In this document: piece after piece, positions 6,650 through 12,495 of the stretch
Layout: the number at the start of each line of letters is the position of its first letter
How positions within the stretch are numbered: the first letter of the stretch is position 1
Assembly: GCA_964623925.1 (NCBI GenBank)
Contig: CAZUVT010000028.1
Location: 1-17,158 of the forward strand
DNA length: 17,158 nt
Direction of reading: 5' to 3'
Source: CATJXY01 sp964623925
GTDB taxonomy: Bacteria; Bacillota_I; Bacilli_A; Erysipelotrichales; Erysipelotrichaceae
Program-made: the position numbers and the translations under genes
Notes under the pieces: generated by a model
What the model saw: the letters and a program-made list of their open reading frames with translations, nothing else
Databases searched by the model: none
Told to the model about the DNA's origin: nothing

Positions 6650-6773
6650 GAACAGCAAATTTCTCATTTCCATCTCTTCTTGTAATAGAAAACGATTTTT
6701 TTCATTAGTAACGAAAACTATCTTACAAATAATTTTGTTAAACTATTTCTTGTAAAAGAAAGGAAATGATTTT

Positions 6774-7109
6774 ATGGAAAAACAAAAAATTGATTTATAT
6801 CTAACAACGAATGCGAAATATTTTGAAGCATCGGCAATACCGATCATTCGCGGCAAATTGGAAAAGGCAGATGAAGATGCTTTTTTAGCCCTGCAGGCAT
6901 GCGAATTAAAAGATCCGACAACGCTGCTATTAGTCTCTTTATTTCTCGGCGGTTTGGGAATCGATCGCTTTATGCTCGGCGAAACCGGAATGGGAATTTT
7001 GAAATTATTAACGGCCGGATGCTGCGGTATTTTGGCAATCATCGATTGGTTTACTATAATCAGAAAGACAAAGCAGAAAAACCTTGCCGAAATCTCAATG
7101 ATTCTCTGA
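6774..7109 (+). CDS. TM2-domain membrane protein
   Basis: A 111-residue protein. Residues 1-44 are soluble and helical. Residues 46-95 form a TM2 domain: a first membrane span (DPTTLLLVSLFLGGLG), the signature GGLGIDRFMLGE (59-70) in the turn, and a second span (ILKLLTAGCCGILAIIDWFTI, 75-95) with the conserved Asp (D91). TM2 proteins are widespread; their molecular role in bacteria is unknown. AAAGGA lies upstream of the ATG, and an extended -10 (TGTTAAACT, 6736-6744) is the likely promoter. The stop codon overlaps the DUF2752 start by one base. TM2 and DUF2752 genes are commonly neighbours or fused in Firmicutes, so the pair probably works together. The domain call is firm. Confidence 0.85.
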   Translation: MEKQKIDLYLTTNAKYFEASAIPIIRGKLEKADEDAFLALQACELKDPTTLLLVSLFLGGLGIDRFMLGETGMGILKLLTAGCCGILAIIDWFTIIRKTKQKNLAEISMIL

Positions 7110-7450
7110 TGAGATTGATTCTGATGATGGGACTGGCTCTGTTATTTTATCTTTTAAATATCCGATGCTGTCCCTTTTTTATTTTATTTCATCTTCCTTG
7201 CCCGGGCTGCGGCATGACTCGTTCCCTTCTTTATCTTTTTCAAGGAAATCTTGCATTGAGTTTTCAATATAATCCGCTTGGCTTATTTATTGCCGGTCTT
7301 ATCGGAATCGAATTGTTTTTTCTATCTGTGAATAAACAAACACTCCTTGATTCCTTTTTAAAGAGACATATAAAAATCATATTCGGAATATGTATAATAG
7401 TCCAATTACTGCTGGAAATTCACAATATTTATAATCCGCTTTTATATTGA
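7109..7450 (+). CDS. DUF2752 membrane protein
   Basis: A 113-residue integral membrane protein. The DUF2752 signature PCPGCGMTRS occupies residues 30-39, followed by a glycine (G46) and NPLG (55-58). Membrane spans are near 1-17, 57-74 and 88-103. The CPGCG motif holds two Cys that could bind metal or form a disulfide. The start ATG (7109-7111) overlaps the TM2 stop codon as TGATG, which indicates translational coupling. The same frame is open further upstream but only as an overlap with the TM2 gene, so I reject the longer form. Function is unknown; the family link with TM2 is established by frequent association. Confidence 0.85.
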   Translation: MRLILMMGLALLFYLLNIRCCPFFILFHLPCPGCGMTRSLLYLFQGNLALSFQYNPLGLFIAGLIGIELFFLSVNKQTLLDSFLKRHIKIIFGICIIVQLLLEIHNIYNPLLY

Positions 7451-7456
7451 CTCTCA

Positions 7457-7485
7457 TTGACTCAGAATTATCAGTTTGATAAAAT
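7457..7485 (+). promoter_or_regulatory. Promoter of the nitroreductase gene
   Basis: TTGACT (7457-7462), 17-nt spacer, TAAAAT (7480-7485) with TG at 7477-7478. This is the best -35/-10 pair in the window. TTGACTC also occurs 10 nt earlier (7447), forming a short direct repeat. Confidence 0.75.
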
Positions 7486-7516
7486 GGAATCATTCAAGAC
7501 AGAAAGGAAGATATTT

Positions 7517-8257
7517 ATGTCTACGATTCAAGAATTAAGAGAAAGAAAAAGCGTCAGAAAGTATACGGATCAGCCCGTCAGCAAGGAAACAAAAAAACTG
7601 CTCATTGAAGCCGCTTTACAAGCTCCGACAGCAGGAAATATGATCCTTTACAGCATCCTTGACATCACAGATCCATCCGTAAAAGAACAGCTTTCGATTG
7701 CGTGCGATAATCAGCCTTTTATCAAAGAAGCTCCCCTTGTCTATGTTTTTGTAGCAGATCATCAAAGATGGAATAAGATCTATCTCAGTGCCGATTGTGA
7801 ACCTAGACCTTGCGGTCCGGCGGATGCATGGCTGGCTCAGGCAGATGCCTGCATTGCGGCACAGAACATGGTGGTTGCTGCTCATAGTTTAGGACTTGGA
7901 AGCTGCTATATCGGCGATATCATTGAAAATGGCGAAAAAGTAAAAGAATTGCTCAATCTGCCTGATAAAGTAATTCCGGCATGTATGCTGGTTCTGGGCT
8001 ATCCGGATGAGGCTCAGCTTCAAAGAGAAAAGCCGGCACGATTTGATGAAAAGTATATCGTTTTTGAAAACAGTTATCATGATTTGAGCCTGAATGAGGC
8101 AAAAGAAGCTTACTGTGAAAGGATTGAAAGAATGGGTGTACCGCTGGTTGATTATAAAGCTCAGGTTCAGCGTTTTTTCAATTTCAAATACATGAGTGAT
8201 TTCTGTGAAGAAATGAACCGTTCATGGAAATTCTACATGGAAAAATTTCTCAAATAA
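7517..8257 (+). CDS. Nitroreductase-family flavoprotein
   Basis: A 246-residue FMN-dependent oxidoreductase, cytoplasmic. RKSVRKYTDQPV (10-21) is the FMN-phosphate-binding start of the family, LQAPTAGNM (34-42) follows, and GLGSCYIGDI (126-135) is the second FMN-binding block. The C-terminal 60 residues (FNFKYMSDFCEEMNRSWKFYMEKF) extend past the core as in NfrA-like enzymes. Such enzymes reduce nitro compounds, quinones or free flavins with NAD(P)H; the true substrate cannot be read from sequence. I take the ATG at 7517 because AAAGGAAG lies just before it; the frame stays open to 7457 but without a ribosome site and across the promoter. It is a single-gene unit ending at a terminator. Confidence 0.9.
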   Translation: MSTIQELRERKSVRKYTDQPVSKETKKLLIEAALQAPTAGNMILYSILDITDPSVKEQLSIACDNQPFIKEAPLVYVFVADHQRWNKIYLSADCEPRPCGPADAWLAQADACIAAQNMVVAAHSLGLGSCYIGDIIENGEKVKELLNLPDKVIPACMLVLGYPDEAQLQREKPARFDEKYIVFENSYHDLSLNEAKEAYCERIERMGVPLVDYKAQVQRFFNFKYMSDFCEEMNRSWKFYMEKFLK

Positions 8258-8267
8258 AATATTATGT

Positions 8268-8302
8268 AAAAGGCAAAGAATAAACTTTGCCTTTTCTTTT
8301 TT
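8268..8302. terminator. Bidirectional terminator after the nitroreductase
   Basis: An 11-bp stem AAAAGGCAAAG / CTTTGCCTTTT (8268-8278 / 8285-8295) with a 6-nt loop is followed by CTTTTTT on the plus strand. It also sits 3 nt beyond the stop of the converging GH25 gene and can serve both. Confidence 0.88.
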
Positions 8303-8304
8303 AG

Positions 8305-9219
8305 TTAAAATGCATCAGCAACACTGATCCAGCCGCTGACCTGATTGCTTACACCGACTCGTGCTACTGTATTCGTGATACGAACCTTTCCATTGATCAC
8401 TTCAACTCCCCATAAATAGTAGGTTCCATTGATCAATCGGCTGTAATTGGAAGCAGTAGAAGATGCATAAAGTGCTGTATTTCTGCACTGAATCGGCATG
8501 CCACGATAAAGCTGGCTGGCGGCACGATGAATCGGCTCATTCTGCATCACATCTCTTTGACAAGTATTGTTTAAACCGGCATTGGTAATAATAACCGGAT
8601 AATTCTTGCATGCATAGCTCAGATCGACAAATCCGGCAATCCCATTCACGGATCCTTTATCCGTATACTGCCACATGCCATACGGCCCCTCATAAGTCAG
8701 TTTATCTGCATATTGAGCGACCCATACATCAAATTCTCTGAGCTCATTCATATACAATCGATTATTCAGCCAGTAAGTTGAAGCATAGATTCCGACATAC
8801 CAATTCTGATCTTCTAATGTTTCCAAGAATGTTCTTGCCACAACAGTCAGACGGGCAGGTCCGATCGATGCCTGCGATTCAGGAGCATTCGTAGGATCGT
8901 TGATATCGTGATCGTCTTCGGTATCAAAATAAATCGGATATTCAAATACTTTGTCCCGAATCAGACTCAAAGTAAATTCAGCTTCTCTTCTCGCCTCTTC
9001 AGGTGTCGTTGCACAGGAATAGTAATAACCTCCTACCGGCATTCCGACAGCTCTGAATCCCTGATAGTGCTGTTGAAATAAAGGGTCTTCATTCATCCGC
9101 TTAGCAATTCCATATCCGGTAAATCCAATACGAATAATGACGCCCTCAATTCCGGAATCTTTAACCTGCTGATAATCAATTTCGGTTTGATAACGGCTAA
9201 CATCTAAAACATTAAGCAT
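8305..9219 (-). CDS. GH25 muramidase with C-terminal SH3-like domain, no signal peptide
   Basis: A 304-residue N-acetylmuramidase. The GH25 barrel spans about 1-210: LDVSRYQ (5-11, D6), GYYYSC (64-69), YFDTED (98-102, D99 and E101) and GFVDLSY (196-202, D199), a full set of GH25 acidic residues. After a linker, residues 245-304 (NTALYASSTAS, GTYYLWGVEV, VSGWISVADAF) look like an SH3-type wall-binding domain. The N-terminus goes straight into the barrel, without a secretion signal. That is typical of phage endolysins and of some cellular enzymes released by lysis or by other routes. No phage gene lies nearby. GGAG lies 8 nt before the ATG, and an inverted repeat covers the likely promoter (9231-9255). 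It may be co-transcribed with the upstream GNAT gene, 72 nt away. Confidence 0.9.
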   Translation of the reverse strand: MLNVLDVSRYQTEIDYQQVKDSGIEGVIIRIGFTGYGIAKRMNEDPLFQQHYQGFRAVGMPVGGYYYSCATTPEEARREAEFTLSLIRDKVFEYPIYFDTEDDHDINDPTNAPESQASIGPARLTVVARTFLETLEDQNWYVGIYASTYWLNNRLYMNELREFDVWVAQYADKLTYEGPYGMWQYTDKGSVNGIAGFVDLSYACKNYPVIITNAGLNNTCQRDVMQNEPIHRAASQLYRGMPIQCRNTALYASSTASNYSRLINGTYYLWGVEVINGKVRITNTVARVGVSNQVSGWISVADAF

Positions 9220-9230
9220 AATTTTTTCTC

Positions 9231-9255
9231 CTTTCGGTTTATACTATGCCGAAAG
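9231..9255 (-). promoter_or_regulatory. Inverted repeat at the GH25 promoter/ribosome site
   Basis: CTTTCGG (9231-9237) and CCGAAAG (9249-9255) form a perfect 7-bp inverted repeat. On the minus strand it spans a TATAAA-like -10 and runs into the AAAGGAG ribosome site. If it acts as DNA it could be an operator; if transcribed, the hairpin would mask the ribosome site. A second repeat, GATGAT/ATCATC, abuts it at 9255-9272. Confidence 0.4.
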
Positions 9256-9291
9256 ATGATTCTTCCATCATCAAATACCTACCATGATTAT

Positions 9292-10083
9292 TTAACCTTG
9301 TTTTATCCTGAATAAACACCATTTATCAATCGTTTTGAAACCAAGCCGATGGTAGATGGATCCGGCTTTCGGATTATCATAGAATAAAACACATTCTTTA
9401 TTTTTCTCAATCACACGATGGCAGATCGTTGATACGATCTTGGAAGCGACATGACGATTACGATATTTCTCTACCGTAAATACCGTTCCGATCATGGCTG
9501 CAGATGAGCTTTGAACAGCAGTCGTAGCTGATCCCGCAATCTCACCATTGATCCTCATGATGATATTGATCCGATCCGGTTCCGTAAAATAATTCTGAAC
9601 TGATTCCAAAGCACTTGCTTTGCTGTGGGCAAATTCCGGAATCATGCTCAGCTTCATGGCTAATTCCGCTGTATCTTCGATTTTGGCATCTTCACACTCA
9701 TTTGATATTGCATCCAATCGATCTCCGTTTTTCAAAATACAGTAAAAACAATCAGACATATGATAATCTTCCTTCAAAAACGGTCCGAGATGATCCGCTG
9801 TTTCTTTCAGACAGTTTATATTTTTCGTATGATTCAATTTGATCAAATCCGCTACTTCTTTGGGATCAAACCTTTGGTTTTTGCTGTAGATCACAAAGTT
9901 ATCACGATATTTCAAATAGATCCCTTCCATCTGTCCATCGATTTCTTCGATCCAGGTGCTCACCTTTTCACTATCTATGCCAAAAGATTCAATATCTCCG
10001 ATAATAAAAAGATTCTCTCCTGCCCTTTCACTCGCAAAATTCAACACCGCTTCCCGGTCCTTTTCTGTACAACGACGAATCAT
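9292..10083 (-). CDS. GNAT-family N-acetyltransferase
   Basis: A 263-residue protein. The C-terminal half is a GNAT domain: the acetyl-CoA-binding motif A is IGTVFTVEKYRNRHVASKIV (198-217) and motif B is FYDNPKAGSIYHRLGFK (234-250). The N-terminal 120 residues look like a second, degenerate GNAT-like half (starting IRRCTEKDREAVLNFA), as in two-domain acetyltransferases. The acceptor substrate is unknown. I start at the ATG 10083-10081, which has AAGGA 7 nt upstream; the preceding TTG codon is an alternative. An extended -10 (TGTTATGAT, 10128-10120 minus) lies upstream. The GH25 gene follows in the same direction with no clear terminator between them. Confidence 0.85.
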   Translation of the reverse strand: MIRRCTEKDREAVLNFASERAGENLFIIGDIESFGIDSEKVSTWIEEIDGQMEGIYLKYRDNFVIYSKNQRFDPKEVADLIKLNHTKNINCLKETADHLGPFLKEDYHMSDCFYCILKNGDRLDAISNECEDAKIEDTAELAMKLSMIPEFAHSKASALESVQNYFTEPDRINIIMRINGEIAGSATTAVQSSSAAMIGTVFTVEKYRNRHVASKIVSTICHRVIEKNKECVLFYDNPKAGSIYHRLGFKTIDKWCLFRIKQG

Positions 10084-10214
10084 CAATCATTCCTTCTTTC
10101 TCAAAATTGGTTTAATGATATCATAACATGATGTGCATTACAATCGTTACTAATCATGATTTCACACTTCCATTTTTGACACGAACCATGTAAAATAAAT
10201 GCGAGGTTTATATT

Positions 10215-10763
10215 ATGCAGGAAATTATCAGAATTTTAGTATTCGTTCTTTTAGAATTCAGTTTATATCGATTATTATTTATATTGATCGGTCATGGCTT
10301 AACTTATTTATTTAAGCAAGACAAACACTTTTATCATGAAAAAGAATTGGGAGTCAGTATTCTGCTCTATATCCTTTTTACCTTCATTTACTTCAGAACA
10401 CTTCGCTCTGCTTTGACTTTAGATAAAAATGTTTATGGCGAAATTTATATTCTGTATACGATCTATGGAATATTCAGTGTTTTTTGGGCTTACCTGCACT
10501 GGGGTGTCACATCTTGGAAAGAAAAAGTCTCTTTTGCCCCACAGCAGGATAATATCGTAAAAAAAGGAATCTTATATTCCATTGTTTTTGTGTTTGCCCT
10601 GATCTTAGGTTATCATCAGACATTAAGCTACAGCGGTATAAAAGAAATCGATGCCATGTACAGCATCGCCAATATTTCTGTTTTCACCTGCATCATTGCC
10701 TTAGATCGTGTTATGAATCAGATCTATCTGAATCATAATTATAAAAAAAATAACCGCAAGTAA
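10215..10763 (+). CDS. Unknown polytopic membrane protein
   Basis: A 182-residue protein with about five hydrophobic spans near 5-33, 46-61, 75-95, 118-134 and 148-164, and a basic C-terminal tail (NHNYKKNNRK). I recognise no family. The loop between spans 1 and 2 holds KQDKHFYHEKE, and the loop between 3 and 4 is WKEKVSFAPQQDN. The ribosome site is modest (GAGG about 8 nt before the ATG). It is a single-gene unit, ending about 80 nt before the terminator at 10846. A TTGACA (10176-10181) lies upstream but no matching -10 is found at the right distance. The coding call rests on the length and the consistent membrane-protein composition. Confidence 0.7.
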   Translation: MQEIIRILVFVLLEFSLYRLLFILIGHGLTYLFKQDKHFYHEKELGVSILLYILFTFIYFRTLRSALTLDKNVYGEIYILYTIYGIFSVFWAYLHWGVTSWKEKVSFAPQQDNIVKKGILYSIVFVFALILGYHQTLSYSGIKEIDAMYSIANISVFTCIIALDRVMNQIYLNHNYKKNNRK

Positions 10764-10845
10764 TCATTTAAATCCGTGTAAATATTTCAAAATCAAAGAT
10801 TAACATGAATCATTTACAAAGAAAATCATTAGCGAATAAGAGGAT

Positions 10846-10881
10846 AATCGAATTTCATTTCATTGAAAATTCGATTTTTTT
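10846..10881 (+). terminator. Terminator after the unknown membrane protein
   Basis: A 10-bp stem AATCGAATTT / AAATTCGATT (10846-10855 / 10867-10876), with extra TTTCA/TGAAA pairing inside, runs into a T tract (10875-10881). Confidence 0.8.
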
Positions 10882-10907
10882 ACCGGTGATCGCATTAACA
10901 ACTTCAA

Positions 10908-10978
10908 TATCGGCAATAATATATCTATTACCAACAATATTATACATAATTATTGCCGATAATATGATATAATATTGT
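10908..10978. repeat. Two interleaved inverted repeats over the fic promoter
   Basis: The first repeat is TATCGGCAATAAT (10908-10920) / ATTATTGCCGATA (10949-10961), 13 perfect bp. The second is ACAATATTATA (10934-10944) / TATAATATTGT (10968-10978), 11 perfect bp. They interlock, so only one hairpin can form at a time. The right arm of the second contains the -10 of the fic promoter. This looks like a compound operator; a small palindromic element is the alternative. Confidence 0.7.
10965..10973 (+). promoter_or_regulatory. Extended -10 promoter of the HTH-Fic gene
   Basis: TG at 10965-10966, one base, then TATAAT (10968-10973), about 50 nt before the start codon. No good -35 is present, as allowed for extended -10 promoters. 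It lies between and within the inverted-repeat arms. A second TATAAT at 10978-10983 is an alternative. Confidence 0.6.
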
Positions 10979-11023
10979 ATAATTAAATGGGTTTAGAATT
11001 TGCAAATATGCGGAGGAAATCAG

Positions 11024-11911
11024 ATGAGATATCTTTTAGTCAGCGATATGGCAAAGAAATGGAATATATCAGAACGAAGTGTCAGAAATTATTGTGCTCA
11101 AGGGCGAATAAACGGAGCATTCCTTACCGGTAAAACTTGGAACATTCCCGAAATTGCTGAAAAACCGGAACGCTCTAATAAGAAAAAAGAACAGTCAACA
11201 TTGCTGAATGTTTTGAAAGAGCAGAAGGCAATCAAATATTTTGGCGGCATATACCATAAAACCCAGATAGAATTAACATATAATTCGAATCACATGGAAG
11301 GAAGTCAGTTAACCCACGATCAAACCAGATACATTTTTGAAACCAATACAATAGGCATAGAAAAGGAAGTTCTCAATGTAGACGATTTGATAGAAACAGT
11401 GAATCACTTCCGCTGTATTGACATGATAATCGATCATGCGAAATCCATTTTGACAGAAAAGTTTATTAAAGAGTTACATTTAATTCTGAAAACCGGAACC
11501 GGTGATTCGAGAAAAGATTGGTTTGCAGTAGGGAACTATAAACAATTGCCAAATGAAGTTGGCGGTATGAACACGACCCTCCCTGAAGAAGTTTCAGGCA
11601 AAATGAAAGCATTATTAGCATGGTATAATGAGAAAGAAGAAAAGACTTTCGAAGATATCTTGGATTTCCATGTGAAATTCGAAAGGATCCACCCCTTTCA
11701 GGATGGAAATGGGCGTATAGGAAAACTGATCATGTTTAAAGAATGTTTAAAATATAATCTGGTTCCATTCATCATTGAAGACAGTTTGAAATTATTCTAC
11801 TATCGGGGTCTGAAAGAGTGGGATCATGATAGAGAGTATCTGATGGATACTTGTTTGACTGCACAAGATAAGTATAAGGCTTATTTGGATTATTTTAGGA
11901 TTTCATATTAA
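11024..11911 (+). CDS. HTH-Fic protein, class II (N-terminal inhibitory motif)
   Basis: A 295-residue protein. Residues 1-45 are a small MerR/excisionase-type helix-turn-helix (LLVSDMAKKWNISERSVRNY, then GRINGAFLTGKTWNIP). A charged linker follows. Residues 80-295 are a Fic domain with inhibitory motif SNHMEG (88-93, E92) and active-site HPFQDGNGRIGK (223-234, H223). Fic enzymes usually transfer AMP to target proteins; an inhibitory Glu ahead of the core marks class II, which is held off until relieved. The last residue of the core motif is Lys instead of the usual Arg (K234). GGAGGAA lies 7 nt before the ATG at 11024; an upstream TTG at 11000 lacks a site. The HTH together with the paired inverted repeats in the promoter suggests autoregulation. 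No antitoxin gene is adjacent. Target unknown. Confidence 0.88.
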   Translation: MRYLLVSDMAKKWNISERSVRNYCAQGRINGAFLTGKTWNIPEIAEKPERSNKKKEQSTLLNVLKEQKAIKYFGGIYHKTQIELTYNSNHMEGSQLTHDQTRYIFETNTIGIEKEVLNVDDLIETVNHFRCIDMIIDHAKSILTEKFIKELHLILKTGTGDSRKDWFAVGNYKQLPNEVGGMNTTLPEEVSGKMKALLAWYNEKEEKTFEDILDFHVKFERIHPFQDGNGRIGKLIMFKECLKYNLVPFIIEDSLKLFYYRGLKEWDHDREYLMDTCLTAQDKYKAYLDYFRISY

Positions 11912-12014
11912 ATCGAATAAATTAGAAAAAAGGGCTAATTATTCAAACTCAATTCTAGAAGAAAATGAAATCATTTATAGCTTATTATAGATCAAGAGAA
12001 AGGGGAAAAGAAAG

Positions 12015-12476
12015 TTGATAAAAATATTATTCATCTGTCATGGAAATATCTGCCGTTCACCGATGGCGGAATATATTATGAAAGACTTAGTTTCTAAAAG
12101 AAATCTAAAAAATGATTTCTTGATTGATTCATGTGCAACAAGCCGTGAAGAGATTGGAAATGGCTTGTATTTTGCCGCCCGGGATGTTTTACAGCTGCAT
12201 CATATTCCTTGTGAGAATCATCATGCCCGACAGATTACTCAATTTGATTATGATGAATTTGATTATCTGATCGTTATGGAACAATTCAACCTTCGTAATT
12301 TAAAAAGAATCATCCCCGAAGATCCAAATCACAAGATCTTCCGCCTTCTTGACTTTACAGCCCAACCGAAAGATATCAGTGATCCTTGGTATTCAGGAGA
12401 TTTTGAAACCGCCTTTAAAGAAATCTCAAAAGGATGCCGGGCATTATTAGATCATATTAAAAATGAATCTGTTTAA
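12015..12476 (+). CDS. Low-molecular-weight protein-tyrosine phosphatase
   Basis: A 153-residue cytoplasmic phosphatase. The P-loop is CHGNICRS (8-15, nucleophile C8, R14) and the acid/base Asp is in DPWYSGDF (D123). Length and motifs are standard for the family, which dephosphorylates tyrosine-phosphorylated proteins; in bacteria the partners are often BY-kinases. No kinase or polysaccharide operon lies in the window. The start is TTG at 12015 (LIKILFICHGN), with AAAGGGG about 9 nt upstream; the first downstream Met would remove the P-loop, so TTG is required. The 3' end of the coding sequence forms the left arm of the terminator. The gap to fic is 103 nt. Confidence 0.92.
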   Translation: MIKILFICHGNICRSPMAEYIMKDLVSKRNLKNDFLIDSCATSREEIGNGLYFAARDVLQLHHIPCENHHARQITQFDYDEFDYLIVMEQFNLRNLKRIIPEDPNHKIFRLLDFTAQPKDISDPWYSGDFETAFKEISKGCRALLDHIKNESV

Positions 12477-12492
12477 CTACAGATTCATTTTT
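12459..12492. terminator. Bidirectional terminator overlapping the phosphatase stop
   Basis: A perfect 14-bp stem AAAAATGAATCTGT / ACAGATTCATTTTT (12459-12472 / 12479-12492) with a 6-nt loop. Its A/T ends supply a U tract in either direction, for the phosphatase and for the converging desulfidase gene ending at 12496. Confidence 0.85.
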
Positions 12493-12495
12493 AAT

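Noticed and set aside
6899..7108. Longer 183-residue form of the DUF2752 protein
   Set aside because: The extra 70 residues overlap the well-supported TM2 gene in another frame and do not look like a protein family; the TGATG-coupled start fits DUF2752 length.
7457..7516. 20-residue N-terminal extension of the nitroreductase
   Set aside because: It would start inside the promoter (TTGACT/TAAAAT) and has no ribosome site; ATG 7517 has AAAGGAAG.
8305..9219. Part of a prophage
   Set aside because: No holin, tail, capsid, integrase or repressor genes in the flanking 8 kb; a lone endolysin-like gene is not enough.
11000..11023. TTG start for the Fic protein
   Set aside because: GGAGGAA is placed correctly for the ATG at 11024 and the HTH domain begins there.
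11920..11940. Terminator between fic and the phosphatase gene (AATTAG/CTAATT)
   Set aside because: Only 6 A/T-rich pairs and no U run follow the stem.
11000..12476. Classic Fic/antitoxin (FicTA, Doc/Phd) operon
   Set aside because: No small antitoxin gene is adjacent; the inhibitory motif is within the Fic protein itself, and the next gene is an ordinary tyrosine phosphatase after a 103-nt gap.
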